NCBI GenBank assembly: GCA_019113395.1
Contig: DXHL01000006.1
Span: 124,001-188,000, forward strand
DNA length: 64,000 nt
DNA from: Candidatus Rikenella faecigallinarum
Lineage (GTDB): Bacteria > Bacteroidota > Bacteroidia > Bacteroidales > Rikenellaceae
Direction of reading: 5' to 3'
The notes below the pieces were generated by a model, which had not been told where the DNA came from, searched no databases, and worked only from the letters and a program-made list of their open reading frames with translations. Shown piece after piece: positions 45,419 to 55,242 of this stretch; the stretch's first letter is position 1, and every line of letters begins with the position of its first letter. Made by a program: the position numbers and the translations under genes.

Positions 45419-47815
45419 ATGCACGAAAACCTCGTTATTGTCGAGTCGCCCGCCAAGGCGAAAACCATCGAAAAAATACTCGGACAACACTATACCGTCA
45501 AGTCCAGCTTCGGACACATCCGAGACCTCAAGAAAAAAGGACTCAGCATTGACATTGCCAAAGGTTTCGAACCCGAATACGAAGTCTCGCCCGACAAGGT
45601 ACAACTGGTGCGGGAACTCAAAAAACTCTCCGAAGCTGCCACGACCGTTTGGCTCGCTTCCGATGAAGACCGCGAGGGAGAAGCCATTGCCTGGCACCTG
45701 AAAGAGACCCTTGCGCTGCCCGACAGCAAAACCAAACGAATCGTCTTCCACGAGATTACGAAGAATGCCATTCTCCACGCCGTCGAAAACCCGCGGCAGG
45801 TAGACCAGAACCTGGTCAATGCCCAACAGGCACGACGTGTGCTGGACCGACTGGTGGGTTTCGAGCTCTCGCCCCTGCTCTGGAAAAAGGTGCGCCCGTC
45901 GCTCTCGGCCGGACGCGTGCAGTCGGTGACCGTACGGCTCATCGTCGAACGCGAACGCGAAATCATGGCCTTCGAAGGGAGCGACTACTATCGCGTGGTC
46001 GGCACTTTCACTACGCCCGAGGGGGCTACCCTGAAGGCGGAACTCAGCACCCGCTTCTCGACCGAAGCGGAGGCCGCCGCCTTTTTGCAGGCAGTGGCAC
46101 AGGAGGGGGTAACCTTTACGGTGGGACATATCGAAACCAAGCCCGCCAAACGGACTCCCGCTCCACCCTTCACGACCTCCACCCTCCAGCAGGAGGCTGC
46201 CCGAAAACTGGGGTTTTCGGTCAGCCAAACCATGAGCGTGGCCCAGCGCCTCTATGAGGCAGGGCTTATCACCTACATGCGTACCGACTCGGTGCACCTC
46301 TCGTCGCTGGCGCTGGGGGCTGCCAAAACGGCCATTACTGACCTCTTCGGACCGCAGTACCACAAGACACGCCAATACACCACCAAAAGCAAAGGAGCCC
46401 AGGAAGCGCACGAAGCGATACGTCCGACCTACATCGACCGTCGCGAAGCGGGAACCTCGCCGCAGGAGAAACGGCTCTATGACCTCATCTGGAAACGGAC
46501 CGTAGCCTGCCAAATGGCCGATGCACAACTCGAAAAGACCACCGTGCAGATTGCCGTCTCGAATCGGGCGGAAAAGTTCACGGCCTCGGGCGAGGTTATC
46601 ACCTTCGACGGGTTCCTGCGCCTCTACATGGAGTCGCACGACGATGAGAACGGCAGCAAAAACGACAGCACTGCGGATGTTATCCTGCCGCCGTTGGCCG
46701 TGGGTTCCGCGCTGGGTCGGGGCGAAATTACCGCCACCCAGCGTTTTGCCCAGCGTCCTCCCCGATACTCCGAAGCGAGCCTCGTGAAACACCTCGAAGA
46801 GCTGGGTATCGGGCGACCCTCGACCTATGCGCCGACCATCTCAACGGTCATCAATCGAGGGTATGTGGTGAAGGAGGACCGCGAGGGGGTGAAACGGGAG
46901 TACACGGTGCTGACGCTCTCGAAAGCGGGCAACCTGAAACGCACCCAAAAGAGCGAAATCTCGGGAACGGAAAAGAACAAACTCTTCCCGACCGACATCG
47001 GGATGCTGGTGACGGATTACCTGGCGGAACACTTCTCGGCCATTCTGGATTACAACTTCACGGCCAAGGTCGAAAAGGAGTTCGACGAGATTGCCGAAGG
47101 GGAGCTCGATTGGCGACGGATGCTGGCCGCCTTCTACGAGCCGTTCCACGAAGATGTAGACAACGCCGAGGAGGAGACCAACTACGTGCGGTCGGAGCGG
47201 CTGCTGGGAACCGACCCGAAGAGCGGAAAACCGGTGTACGCACGGGTCGGGAAATTCGGACCGATGGTGCAGCTGGGCGAAACGCCTGTGCCGAACACCA
47301 CGCCGACCGATGAACAAAAGCCGAAATACGCCTCTCTGCAAAAGGGCCAGATGGTAGCGACCATCACGCTCGAAGAGGCGCTGGCGCTCTTCGAGCTGCC
47401 CCGCGAAGTGGGTGAATACGAAGGGAAACCGATTGTGGCAGCCGTGGGACGTTTCGGTCCCTACGTGCGGCACGACGGAAAATTCGTCTCGCTCAAGGTG
47501 CGCGAAGGCGACGACCCCCATACCATCACCCTGGAACGAGCCATTGCCCTTATCGAGGAGAAACGGGAGGCTGAACGCAATCGCGTCATTCAACATTATG
47601 ATGCCGAAGACATCCAAGTGCTGAATGGCCGTTGGGGTCCCTACATTGCCCACGGCGGAGCCAACTACAAGATACCCAAGACACTGCTGGCCAAGCGTGA
47701 AGCCTCGTCACTGACACTGGACGAGCTGAAGGCCCTCATTGCGGAACAGCAGCAGGGCGGCGCAGCTGCGCCGCGGCGCCCGTTCCGCCGCACGGCACGC
47801 AGTACGAAGAAATAA
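45419..47815 (+). CDS. topA: DNA topoisomerase I
   Basis: TopA (798 aa), a type IA enzyme that relaxes negative supercoils. The TOPRIM domain holds IVESPAKAKTIEKIL (residues 7-21) and SDEDREGEAIAWHL (81-94), and the catalytic Tyr is Y286 in GLITYMRTDSVHLS. GIGRPSTYAPTISTVINRGYV is also typical. The C-terminus (about 580-770) has repeats of the GRFGPYVRHDGK type in place of cysteine zinc ribbons, then a basic Arg/Lys tail (PRRPFRRTARSTKK) that likely binds DNA. Normal length. Confidence 0.95.
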   Translation: MHENLVIVESPAKAKTIEKILGQHYTVKSSFGHIRDLKKKGLSIDIAKGFEPEYEVSPDKVQLVRELKKLSEAATTVWLASDEDREGEAIAWHLKETLALPDSKTKRIVFHEITKNAILHAVENPRQVDQNLVNAQQARRVLDRLVGFELSPLLWKKVRPSLSAGRVQSVTVRLIVEREREIMAFEGSDYYRVVGTFTTPEGATLKAELSTRFSTEAEAAAFLQAVAQEGVTFTVGHIETKPAKRTPAPPFTTSTLQQEAARKLGFSVSQTMSVAQRLYEAGLITYMRTDSVHLSSLALGAAKTAITDLFGPQYHKTRQYTTKSKGAQEAHEAIRPTYIDRREAGTSPQEKRLYDLIWKRTVACQMADAQLEKTTVQIAVSNRAEKFTASGEVITFDGFLRLYMESHDDENGSKNDSTADVILPPLAVGSALGRGEITATQRFAQRPPRYSEASLVKHLEELGIGRPSTYAPTISTVINRGYVVKEDREGVKREYTVLTLSKAGNLKRTQKSEISGTEKNKLFPTDIGMLVTDYLAEHFSAILDYNFTAKVEKEFDEIAEGELDWRRMLAAFYEPFHEDVDNAEEETNYVRSERLLGTDPKSGKPVYARVGKFGPMVQLGETPVPNTTPTDEQKPKYASLQKGQMVATITLEEALALFELPREVGEYEGKPIVAAVGRFGPYVRHDGKFVSLKVREGDDPHTITLERAIALIEEKREAERNRVIQHYDAEDIQVLNGRWGPYIAHGGANYKIPKTLLAKREASSLTLDELKALIAEQQQGGAAAPRRPFRRTARSTKK

Positions 47816-47861
47816 CTTCCTGTTTTCCGCACGGCTCATCCACCCCCTCAAAGATTACCCC

Positions 47862-49481
47862 ATGCCTCAACTCGTTGAAATTGTCCTGACGCCCCGAGAT
47901 GCCGCCCACGAAGCAACGTGGACGGCTGCCGCATTGCGGATGGCGGGAGTGGCCCCCGAAGAGGCGGCCTGCTGCCGCGTGGTGCGTCGCTCCATCGACG
48001 CTCGGCGGCATGCAACGGGTATTCGCGGGGTAAGAGTGAATATGGCTGTCGAGGTATGGAAGGACTCAGAGGGGAGACCCGACCCGGTGCACTTCGAATG
48101 GGGCGACGTATCCGGAGTGCCCGCCTCGCGAGAGGTCGTCGTGGTGGGGGCTGGGCCCGCAGGACTCTTTGCGGCGCTGGAGCTGATTGAACACGGTTTT
48201 CGGCCCATTGTACTCGAACGGGGAAAAGATGTCTCACTGCGCAAAAGCGACATTGCCGCCATCCAACGCAACGAACGAGTCAATCCCGACTCGAACTACG
48301 CCTTCGGCGAGGGCGGAGCAGGCACCTATTCGGACGGCAAACTATACACCCGCTCGAAAAAACGGGGCAACTACCGCAAAGCCCTCGAAATCCTCCACTA
48401 CCACGGGGCTGACGAGGCCATCCTCTACGATGCCCACCCGCATATCGGAACCGACCGCCTGCCGCGCGTCATTGCCGCCATGCGGGAGACCATTCTGCGG
48501 GCAGGCGGAGTGATTCGTTTTGGAAGTCGGGTCACCGACCTGCTGCTGACCCGCGACAAATCGGCGGTTGTCGGTGTCGTGACTCACGACGGAGAACGCA
48601 TCAAGACACAAGCCGTGGTGCTGGCGACGGGTCACTCGGCTCGCGACATTTACGAACTGCTCCACCAGCGGGGCGTGTACATCGAAGCGAAACCCTTTGC
48701 CATGGGGGTGCGCGTGGAGCACAGACAGGAGCTTATCGACCGCATACAATACAAAACCGCAGACCCCTATTTGCCTGCGGCTTCCTACAGCCTTGTGGCA
48801 CAAGTACCCTCGGGACTCTCGGGAAAAACAGCACCGAAAACACGGGGGGTCTACAGTTTCTGCATGTGCCCCGGAGGGTTTATCGTACCGGCCGTGACCG
48901 ACAACGGAGAGTGCGTCGTAAACGGCATGTCACCCTCGGGGCGAAACAACGTATTTGCCAACTCGGGTATCGTCACCCAGATACTGCCCGAAGACTATGC
49001 CGATTTGGTGCCCCACTTCGGTCCGCTGGCGGGGCTGCGTTTCCAACAGCAACTCGAAAAGATGGGGTACGCACAGGGTGGCGGAGCGCAGGTGGCTCCG
49101 GCTCAACGCCTCGACGCCTTTGTCGGAGGGTTTCGTTGTGGCGAGACACTACCCACCTCGTACCATCCGGGTCTCGCGGCCAGCGACATGGACAAGTGGA
49201 TGCCGCGGTTTATCGCACAGGCCCTGCGAAACGGGTTCCGCGCTTTCGACCAGAAGATGCGCGGTTTCCTGACCGCCGAGGCGCAGGTTATCGGCATTGA
49301 ATCGCGCACTTCCTCCCCGGTTCGTATTCCACGCGACAAGGAGACCTGCATGCACCCGCAGGTGGCAGGGCTTTTCCCGGCGGGCGAGGGTGCCGGGTAT
49401 GCCGGGGGAATTATCTCGGCTGCGGTAGATGGGGCCACGGTGGCTGCCGCGGCTGTGCGTTTTATCCAATCGAAACAGTAA
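47862..49481 (+). CDS. FAD-dependent dehydrogenase of unknown substrate
   Basis: A 539-aa flavoprotein. Residues 1-80 are a small ferredoxin-like domain (MPQLVEIVLTPRDA); the FAD-binding motif is VVVVGAGPAGLFAALELIE (92-110), followed by VLERGKDVSLRK; the VVLATGHSARDIYELL and GLFPAGEGAGYAGGIISAAVDG segments close the site. This is the family of uncharacterised FAD-dependent dehydrogenases related to HI0933 and the COG2509 group. Substrate and partner are unknown. It is followed by aroA after 3 bp, so the two are coupled. Confidence 0.85.
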   Translation: MPQLVEIVLTPRDAAHEATWTAAALRMAGVAPEEAACCRVVRRSIDARRHATGIRGVRVNMAVEVWKDSEGRPDPVHFEWGDVSGVPASREVVVVGAGPAGLFAALELIEHGFRPIVLERGKDVSLRKSDIAAIQRNERVNPDSNYAFGEGGAGTYSDGKLYTRSKKRGNYRKALEILHYHGADEAILYDAHPHIGTDRLPRVIAAMRETILRAGGVIRFGSRVTDLLLTRDKSAVVGVVTHDGERIKTQAVVLATGHSARDIYELLHQRGVYIEAKPFAMGVRVEHRQELIDRIQYKTADPYLPAASYSLVAQVPSGLSGKTAPKTRGVYSFCMCPGGFIVPAVTDNGECVVNGMSPSGRNNVFANSGIVTQILPEDYADLVPHFGPLAGLRFQQQLEKMGYAQGGGAQVAPAQRLDAFVGGFRCGETLPTSYHPGLAASDMDKWMPRFIAQALRNGFRAFDQKMRGFLTAEAQVIGIESRTSSPVRIPRDKETCMHPQVAGLFPAGEGAGYAGGIISAAVDGATVAAAAVRFIQSKQ

Positions 49482-49484
49482 CAG

Positions 49485-50813
49485 ATGGAAAAGACTCTTT
49501 TTCCCTCATACATAGAAGGCACCTTGACGGCGCCTGCTTCAAAAAGCTACGCCCAGCGGGCGCTGGCGGCTGCGCTGTTGGTCCCTGCTGCCGACGGAGC
49601 GCGTGAAACGTGGAGCGAACTGCGGCACCTGGGGCTTTGCAACGATACGGCCGCAGCCCTGGATGCCGTGCAACGGCTCGGAGCCACCGTGGAGCGCACC
49701 GCCGAAAAGGGTTCTACCTATCGTGTGCGCGGCGGATTTCTAGCTCAACATCCCGATGAACTGCACATCGGGGAGTCGGGTCTCTCGGCACGGCTCTTTA
49801 CCCCCATTGCCGCACAATCGCCCCGACCGATAACCGTCAGCGGCCACGGGTCGATTCTCAAACGACCCGTGGCACGAGAAATGGCCGCTCCGCTGCGGGC
49901 ATTGGGGGCGACACTAACCTACTCAGGCGAAGGCTACCTGCCACTCACCGTATGCGGGCCGCTGCGAGGCGGTGAGGTCGAGGTGGACGGCTCGCTCAGT
50001 TCGCAATTCATTACGGGACTGCTGATGGCCGCTCCGTTGTCGGAACGGGATACCGTGCTGCAGGTACACAATCCGAAAAGCATTCCCTACCTACGAATGA
50101 CACTCGAAGTGCTGCACGCGTTCGGAATAACGGTACGGCACTCGGATGACTATACCCAATTCACCATCCCCGGCGGGCAGACTTATCGGCCCTCCGAATA
50201 CTCTATCGAAGGGGACTGGAGCGGCGCTTCGTGCCTGCTGGTTGCCGGTGCCGTGGCGAGCATTCCAGATGGTGCGGGAGTGCGCATCGAGAACCTCAAT
50301 CCCGCGTCGTTGCAGGCTGACCGAGCCATTGTCGAGGCACTGGAACAGGCGGGGGCAATCCTGGAGTGGCAGGACCATGCACTCACCGTCAAACGCCCCG
50401 AGAGACTGCATGCCTTCTCATTCGATGCGACAAACTGCCCCGACCTTTTCCCGGCACTGGTGGCACTGGCCGCCTGCTGCGAGGGAACGACCAGCCTTCA
50501 AGGAACCACCCGCCTCACCCACAAGGAGAGTGACCGTGCAGCCACGCTGGCCGCCGAATTTGGCAAACTGGGCGTAGCTGTAGATATTTCTCAGTCGGAC
50601 CTGATGACCGTACAAGGGCTCTCGCAGGGACAGGAACGGCTCACCGTACACACGCCCCGTCTCGACAGCCACAACGACCACCGTATTGCGATGGCTGCGG
50701 CCGTGGCAGCCCTGCGGGCCGACCGCGCGGTGACCGTCAGCGGAGCAGATGCCGTCGGCAAATCCTATCCCGCTTTCTGGGAGGACCTGGCACATATCAC
50801 TCCACACGCATAA
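49485..50813 (+). CDS. aroA: 3-phosphoshikimate 1-carboxyvinyltransferase (EPSP synthase)
   Basis: AroA (442 aa) joins shikimate-3-phosphate with phosphoenolpyruvate, the penultimate step to chorismate. Recognisable are APASKSYAQRALAAALL, GESGLSARLFTPIAAQ, the SSQFITGLLMAAPL motif, GDWSGASCLLVAG, and LTHKESDRAATLAAEFGKLG with SHNDHRIAMAAAVAAL, which place it with certainty. The loop usually written NSGTAMR or similar reads ESGLSARL here, as in many Bacteroidota. It lies 39 bp before aroC on the same strand, giving a two-step shikimate pair. Confidence 0.93.
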   Translation: MEKTLFPSYIEGTLTAPASKSYAQRALAAALLVPAADGARETWSELRHLGLCNDTAAALDAVQRLGATVERTAEKGSTYRVRGGFLAQHPDELHIGESGLSARLFTPIAAQSPRPITVSGHGSILKRPVAREMAAPLRALGATLTYSGEGYLPLTVCGPLRGGEVEVDGSLSSQFITGLLMAAPLSERDTVLQVHNPKSIPYLRMTLEVLHAFGITVRHSDDYTQFTIPGGQTYRPSEYSIEGDWSGASCLLVAGAVASIPDGAGVRIENLNPASLQADRAIVEALEQAGAILEWQDHALTVKRPERLHAFSFDATNCPDLFPALVALAACCEGTTSLQGTTRLTHKESDRAATLAAEFGKLGVAVDISQSDLMTVQGLSQGQERLTVHTPRLDSHNDHRIAMAAAVAALRADRAVTVSGADAVGKSYPAFWEDLAHITPHA

Positions 50814-50852
50814 TTCGTTATCTATATACCCCCTCATACGCTGCCCAACGAC

Positions 50853-51872
50853 ATGAACAGTTTTGGACGACAATTCAGGCTCTCCATCTTCGGCGAATCG
50901 CACGGCGAACGGGTCGGCATCGTGATTGACGGTGTTCCGGCAGGCATCCCGCTGAGCGAAGAGGAGCTGCGCGCCGACCTCGACCGCCGTCGAGCCGGCG
51001 CCAAAGGCACTACCCCCCGCAAAGAATCCGACGAACCCCACATCGTCTCGGGCGTGTTCAACGGCCACACGACGGGTGCCCCGCTGACCGTACTCTTTCG
51101 GAACGAAAACACCCGCTCGGGAGACTACTCCAACCTCGTGACCCAGCCGCGACCGGGACATGCCGACTTTGTGGCCCGCGAGAAATGGCACGGATACAAC
51201 GACTACCGCGGCGGCGGACACTTCTCGGGCCGTATCACGCTGGGAGTCGTAGCCGCCGGAACCATTGCCAAAAAGGTCTTGGGAGAGGCTGTTCATATCG
51301 AAAGCCACATCCTCGAAATCGGTGGCCACACGGCGCCCGCGGAGATGGAAGCAGCTATTGAACAGGCCGTCAAGGCACAAGACTCCCTGGGCGGCATCAT
51401 CGAGTGTCAGGCCACGGGGCTGCCCGTGGGGTGGGGCGAGCCCTTCTTCGACTCGGTCGAAGCGCTGCTGAGCCACGCCCTCTTCTCCATCCCTGCCGTC
51501 AAAGGGGTGGAGTTCGGTTCGGGCTTTGCTGCGGCACGCATGCGCGGCAGCCAACACAACGACCCCATCATTGCTCCGGACGGCACCACCGGCACCAACC
51601 ACGCCGGAGGCATCAACGGCGGTATTACCAACGGGAACCCGCTGGTATTCCGAGTGGCAGTCAAACCCACCTCCAGCATTGCCCATCCCCAGCAAACCTA
51701 CCACTTTGCCGACCAGCGGGTCGAAGAGCTGGTGGTACGCGGCCGCCACGACGCCTGCATCGCCCTGCGCGTGCCGGTCATTGTCGAAGCCATGACCGCC
51801 ATCGTCCTGTGTGACCTGGCCCTCACTGCCAACCTCGAAACACCCGCCACAACACCCCCGGCACGGGGATAA
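50853..51872 (+). CDS. aroC: Chorismate synthase
   Basis: AroC (339 aa) converts EPSP to chorismate with reduced FMN. The three PROSITE-type signatures are visible: GESHGERVGIVIDGVPAGIP near the start, the TQPRPGHADFVAREKW segment and GSGFAAARMRGSQHNDP; the C-terminal RHDACIALRVPVIVEAMTA is typical. The C-terminus is slightly shorter and more proline/threonine-rich than average. It follows aroA directly, completing the end of the shikimate pathway. Confidence 0.96.
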   Translation: MNSFGRQFRLSIFGESHGERVGIVIDGVPAGIPLSEEELRADLDRRRAGAKGTTPRKESDEPHIVSGVFNGHTTGAPLTVLFRNENTRSGDYSNLVTQPRPGHADFVAREKWHGYNDYRGGGHFSGRITLGVVAAGTIAKKVLGEAVHIESHILEIGGHTAPAEMEAAIEQAVKAQDSLGGIIECQATGLPVGWGEPFFDSVEALLSHALFSIPAVKGVEFGSGFAAARMRGSQHNDPIIAPDGTTGTNHAGGINGGITNGNPLVFRVAVKPTSSIAHPQQTYHFADQRVEELVVRGRHDACIALRVPVIVEAMTAIVLCDLALTANLETPATTPPARG

Positions 51873-51886
51873 ATCAGTGACCGGCA

Positions 51887-51916
51887 TTGCGAATTGGGAA
51901 TTTATCATTACCTTTG
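51887..51916 (+). promoter_or_regulatory. Promoter of DUF177-rpmF
   Basis: TTG (51887-51889), an exact 19-bp spacer and TACCTTTG (51909-51916), a full match to the consensus. The leader to the GTG start at 51939 would be about 17 nt. Confidence 0.7.
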
Positions 51917-51938
51917 CGGGATATAAAGCTACTCGCGC

Positions 51939-52556
51939 GTGAGCCTGAACAGCACATATCACATAGATTTTCACAGTCTTAAGACGGGTGAGAGCTATCT
52001 TTATGACTTCCCGGTGGACGACCGCTTCTTTGAACACTGGCCTGAAGGAGAGGTCGCACACGGAAACGGAGAGGTACATATCCGCATGGTCAAACACGCC
52101 TCCATGCTGGAGCTCACCGTAACCATTGATGCCACGGTCATGCTGACCTGCGACCGCTGTCTCGATGAGTTCCTCTGCCCCGTGCACTTCGAAGGACATC
52201 CGGTAGTGAAAATCAGCGACACCGTGCCCGACGGCGAACACTACTCGGGCGACGCGCACCGCGAAACCAACAACAGCGACGGCGAGGTGCTGTGGATTAC
52301 ACCCGCTGAAGAGTCGCTCGATATGGGACAGTATATCTACGAAAGCATTATGCTCTCGCTGCCGTTCCAACGGGTTCATCCGAACATCAAGGATTGCAAC
52401 CCGGATATGCTCCAACGGTTCCGCATCGTCTCCGAATCGGAATTTGACGAACTCACGGCCCATGCCGCGGCTGCGGATGAGGATACCCAAACGCAAAACC
52501 CGTTTGCCGCCCTCGCCAACCTGAAACAAAACCCTGAAAAGGACGAAAACAAATAA
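51939..52556 (+). CDS. DUF177 (YceD-like) protein
   Basis: A 205-aa YceD/DUF177 family protein. The conserved Cys pair CDRCLDEFLCPV (residues about 69-80) and the acidic C-terminal half with DMGQYIYESIMLSLPF match the family, which is nearly always upstream of rpmF, as here. In E. coli YceD affects 23S rRNA/50S assembly. The start is a GTG at 51939; no ATG exists close by. A low-complexity Asp/Gln/Asn-rich tail ends the protein. It precedes rpmF by 16 bp in one transcript. Confidence 0.88.
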   Translation: MSLNSTYHIDFHSLKTGESYLYDFPVDDRFFEHWPEGEVAHGNGEVHIRMVKHASMLELTVTIDATVMLTCDRCLDEFLCPVHFEGHPVVKISDTVPDGEHYSGDAHRETNNSDGEVLWITPAEESLDMGQYIYESIMLSLPFQRVHPNIKDCNPDMLQRFRIVSESEFDELTAHAAAADEDTQTQNPFAALANLKQNPEKDENK

Positions 52557-52572
52557 TATCACATAAAGAAAA

Positions 52573-52755
52573 ATGGCACATCCTAAACACAAAATCTCTT
52601 CGACTCGTCGTGACAAGAGAAGAACCCACTACAAAGCCGTAGCTCCCACCCTGGCAACCTGCTCGAACTGCGGCGCAACGATTATGTTCCATCGCGTATG
52701 CCCGGAATGTGGTTTCTACCGCGGCAAAAAAGCGATGGAGGTGAAAGGACAGTAA
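52573..52755 (+). CDS. rpmF: 50S ribosomal protein L32
   Basis: L32 (60 aa), a small ribosomal protein of the large subunit. The N-terminus MAHPKHKISSTRRDKRR (family: MAVPKRK/xS.xRRxxRR) and the zinc ribbon CSNCGATIMFHRVCPECG are both intact, so it is the zinc-binding form with four cysteines. It is co-transcribed with the DUF177 gene upstream. Hairpins downstream at 52778 and 52828 separate it from plsX. Confidence 0.97.
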   Translation: MAHPKHKISSTRRDKRRTHYKAVAPTLATCSNCGATIMFHRVCPECGFYRGKKAMEVKGQ

Positions 52756-52777
52756 TCTCCTCCTTCGTATCACCTCT

Positions 52778-52804
52778 TTTATCGCCCGCAGGGCGGGCGA
52801 TAAA
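52778..52804 (+). terminator. Hairpin after rpmF
   Basis: A 12-bp stem (TTTATCGCCCGC with GCGGGCGATAAA) with a 3-nt loop. No long T-run follows, so strength as an intrinsic terminator is uncertain; it may instead be an attenuator or a processing site. Confidence 0.5.
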
Positions 52805-52827
52805 GCACATCATCGATACCCCTTGTT

Positions 52828-52864
52828 CACGACCGGACACCCTCCTGAGGGTGCCTCGGTCGTG
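52828..52864 (+). other. Second hairpin between rpmF and plsX
   Basis: CACGACCGGACACCCTC pairs with GAGGGTGCCTCGGTCGTG with a one-nt bulge. It lies about 90 bp before plsX. With the preceding hairpin it may reduce read-through from rpmF into plsX and fabH. Confidence 0.5.
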
Positions 52865-52953
52865 AAGGTTATCCGGTCTGCTGCCAACGACCGCTCATGG
52901 TCCCCGGCAACACCACCGATACCAACTACCTTAAGAACCTAACGCCATTGATT

Positions 52954-53904
52954 ATGAGAATAGGCCTCGATGCCATGGGCGGCGACTTTGCACCACGGGT
53001 AACCGTGGAGGGTGCTCATGCAGCCTTGGCACATCTCTCGGAGACAACGACCCTCGTGCTCTTCGGCGACCGGCAGGCACTCCAAAAAGAAGACTCCTTC
53101 GGCGTGCTGCAGAATCCCCGAATCGAGGTCATCAACACCTCCGAAGTCATTGCCATGGGCGACCACCCCGTCAAAGCCTTCACCGCAAAAAGCGACTCGA
53201 GTATCGTCGTGGGCTTCCGACATCTCTGTCAAGGAGACATTGCCGGTTTTGCCAGTGCTGGCAGCACCGGTGCCATGATGGTGGGCTGCATGCAGGCCGT
53301 CGGACAAATCGAAGGGGTGATTCGGCCGGCCATTGCCACCGCATTCAAAACAGCGACGGGACAAGACCTGCTGCTGCTGGACGTAGGACTCAACGCGGAT
53401 TGCAAACCCGAAGTACTGGCTCAGTATGGAACCATCGGGAGCATCTATGCGAAAGAGACGCTCGGCATAGCCAACCCGCGCGTGGCACTGCTCAACATCG
53501 GCGAAGAACCCGAAAAAGGAAACCTGCTGACCAAAGCGACCTATCCGCTGATGGCGGAACGCGGTGCGGCGGGAGACTACCACTTCGTAGGAAATATCGA
53601 AGGCAAGCACCTGCTGACCTCCGATGTGGCTGACGTGGTGGTCTGCGACGGATTTTCCGGGAACACCCTTCTCAAAACCATCGAAGGTTTCTACCACATT
53701 CTTCACCAGCAGGGCGTAGACTCCCCCTTCATTGAAGGACTCAACTACGAAAATGTGGGAGGTACGCCGGTACTGGGGATTAATTCGACTGTCATTATCG
53801 GCCACGGCTGCTCCTCGGCCAAGGCGATTGCCAATATGATACTGCTGACCGAGCGTGCTGCACGGACAGACATGGTATCCCAATTCAAAAAGGCGTTTCA
53901 ATAG
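52954..53904 (+). CDS. plsX: Phosphate acyltransferase
   Basis: PlsX (316 aa) makes acyl-phosphate from acyl-ACP, feeding glycerophospholipid synthesis. The hallmark start MRIGLDAMGGDFAPRVTVEGA, the FASAGSTGAMM segment, ATAFKTATGQDLLLLDVGLNADCKP, NIGEEPEKGN and VVVCDGFSGNTLLKTIEG are all in order. An in-frame ORF extends 19 codons further up, but the family start is clear. It precedes fabH; rpmF-plsX-fabH is the classic bacterial order. Confidence 0.95.
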   Translation: MRIGLDAMGGDFAPRVTVEGAHAALAHLSETTTLVLFGDRQALQKEDSFGVLQNPRIEVINTSEVIAMGDHPVKAFTAKSDSSIVVGFRHLCQGDIAGFASAGSTGAMMVGCMQAVGQIEGVIRPAIATAFKTATGQDLLLLDVGLNADCKPEVLAQYGTIGSIYAKETLGIANPRVALLNIGEEPEKGNLLTKATYPLMAERGAAGDYHFVGNIEGKHLLTSDVADVVVCDGFSGNTLLKTIEGFYHILHQQGVDSPFIEGLNYENVGGTPVLGINSTVIIGHGCSSAKAIANMILLTERAARTDMVSQFKKAFQ

Positions 53905-54089
53905 TAACGACAGACTAAGCTCCGGCTTACACGCGTTAGTGTAGAAAACACCTTTTTTATTTTGCTAACTGTTCGTTGGCCTGTCTGGCGCTCGGACCCG
54001 CGCACAAGGAAAAACACGGCACTGCGTACACTGGCCTACTAAGGCCTCTACGTATGTGTCTCCCTCCGACGAACCTGGAACCACAAAGC

Positions 54090-55112
54090 ATGACTAAAAC
54101 TGCGAACAAAATAACGGCCGCCATTACCGGTGTCGGCGCCTATCTGCCCAAGTACATCCTCGACAACGAAGAACTCAGCCGCATGGTTGATACCTCCGAC
54201 GAGTGGATTATGACCCGTATCGGGATTAAAACCCGCCATATCCTCAAGGGAGAAGGCAAAGGGACTTCCTATATGGGGGAACGGGCTGTCAAAGACCTGC
54301 TCGAAAAAACCCAGGTAGACCCGCAGGATATCGACCTGATTATCTGCGCCACGGTAACCCCCGACATGGCCTTCCCGAGCACGGCGAACCTGATTGCCTA
54401 CAAGTCGGGACTCACCAAAGCCTTCGGTTTCGACCTCTCGGCAGCCTGCAGCGGTTTCCTCTTTGCCCTGACCACGGCTGCCAAATTCATCGAATCGGGA
54501 ACCTACAAAAAGATTATTGTGGTAGGGGCTGACAAGATGTCCTCGATTGTGGACTACGAAGACCGTACCACCTGTCCGATTTTCGGGGACGGGGCCGGAG
54601 CAGTGCTCGTAGAACCGAACACCGAAGGGTTGGGGCTGATGGATGCCAGCCTGCACTCGGACGGTTCCGGAGCCGTACATCTCTACCTGAAGGCGGGTGG
54701 GTCATGCTATCCTGCTTCGCATGAAACGGTAGATAACCGTTGGCACTATGTACATCAGGAGGGGCAGCCCGTCTTTAAGGCTGCAGTATCGCACATGGCA
54801 GATACGGCTGTCGAAATCATGGAACGCAACCACCTCACGGCGGAAGATGTACGCTATCTGGTGCCTCACCAGGCAAACAAGCGGATTATCGATGCCACGG
54901 CGCACCGAATGGGGCTGCCTGCTGAACGTTGCATGGTGAACATCGAAAAGTATGGGAATACTACGGCTGCAACGATTCCGATTTGCTTGTGGGACTACGA
55001 AACCCGACTCAAAAAGGGTGACAACCTGATTTTGGCAGCTTTCGGAGGCGGATTTACGTGGGGAGCCATCTACCTGCGTTGGGCCTACGACGGCGGCACG
55101 ATGCACAAATAG
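54090..55112 (+). CDS. fabH: Beta-ketoacyl-ACP synthase III
   Basis: FabH (340 aa) condenses acetyl-CoA with malonyl-ACP to begin fatty-acid synthesis. The catalytic triad is C120 ([10 protein letters not shown]), H260 ([10 protein letters not shown]) and N290 ([12 protein letters not shown]). Other motifs, [16 protein letters not shown] and [11 protein letters not shown], are standard. I start at [11 protein letters not shown] (54090); 38 upstream in-frame codons lie in the 185-bp gap after plsX, which shows only a weak GTGT/ACAC hairpin before a T-run at 53954. Confidence 0.96.
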   Translation: MTKTANKITAAITGVGAYLPKYILDNEELSRMVDTSDEWIMTRIGIKTRHILKGEGKGTSYMGERAVKDLLEKTQVDPQDIDLIICATVTPDMAFPSTANLIAYKSGLTKAFGFDLSAACSGFLFALTTAAKFIESGTYKKIIVVGADKMSSIVDYEDRTTCPIFGDGAGAVLVEPNTEGLGLMDASLHSDGSGAVHLYLKAGGSCYPASHETVDNRWHYVHQEGQPVFKAAVSHMADTAVEIMERNHLTAEDVRYLVPHQANKRIIDATAHRMGLPAERCMVNIEKYGNTTAATIPICLWDYETRLKKGDNLILAAFGGGFTWGAIYLRWAYDGGTMHK

Positions 55113-55242
55113 CAGTTGCCATTGGGGGTGAGAAGGGGTATATGACCCGGATATGCGGATGTACCTGTATCACCACTGTGCGGCTGAACCATTCGATTTC
55201 TTCCCCGCCGGAACTTCCTGCGGATAACGCTCTCACTCGCAC

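Noticed and set aside
50418-52616. A 732-codon minus-strand frame across aroA, aroC and DUF177
   Set aside because: It is the shadow of three clear plus-strand genes and shows no motif of its own.
53905-54089. Possible small RNA or terminator between plsX and fabH
   Set aside because: Only a 4-bp stem before a T-run and a TAAGC/GCTTA hairpin are visible; too weak to call.
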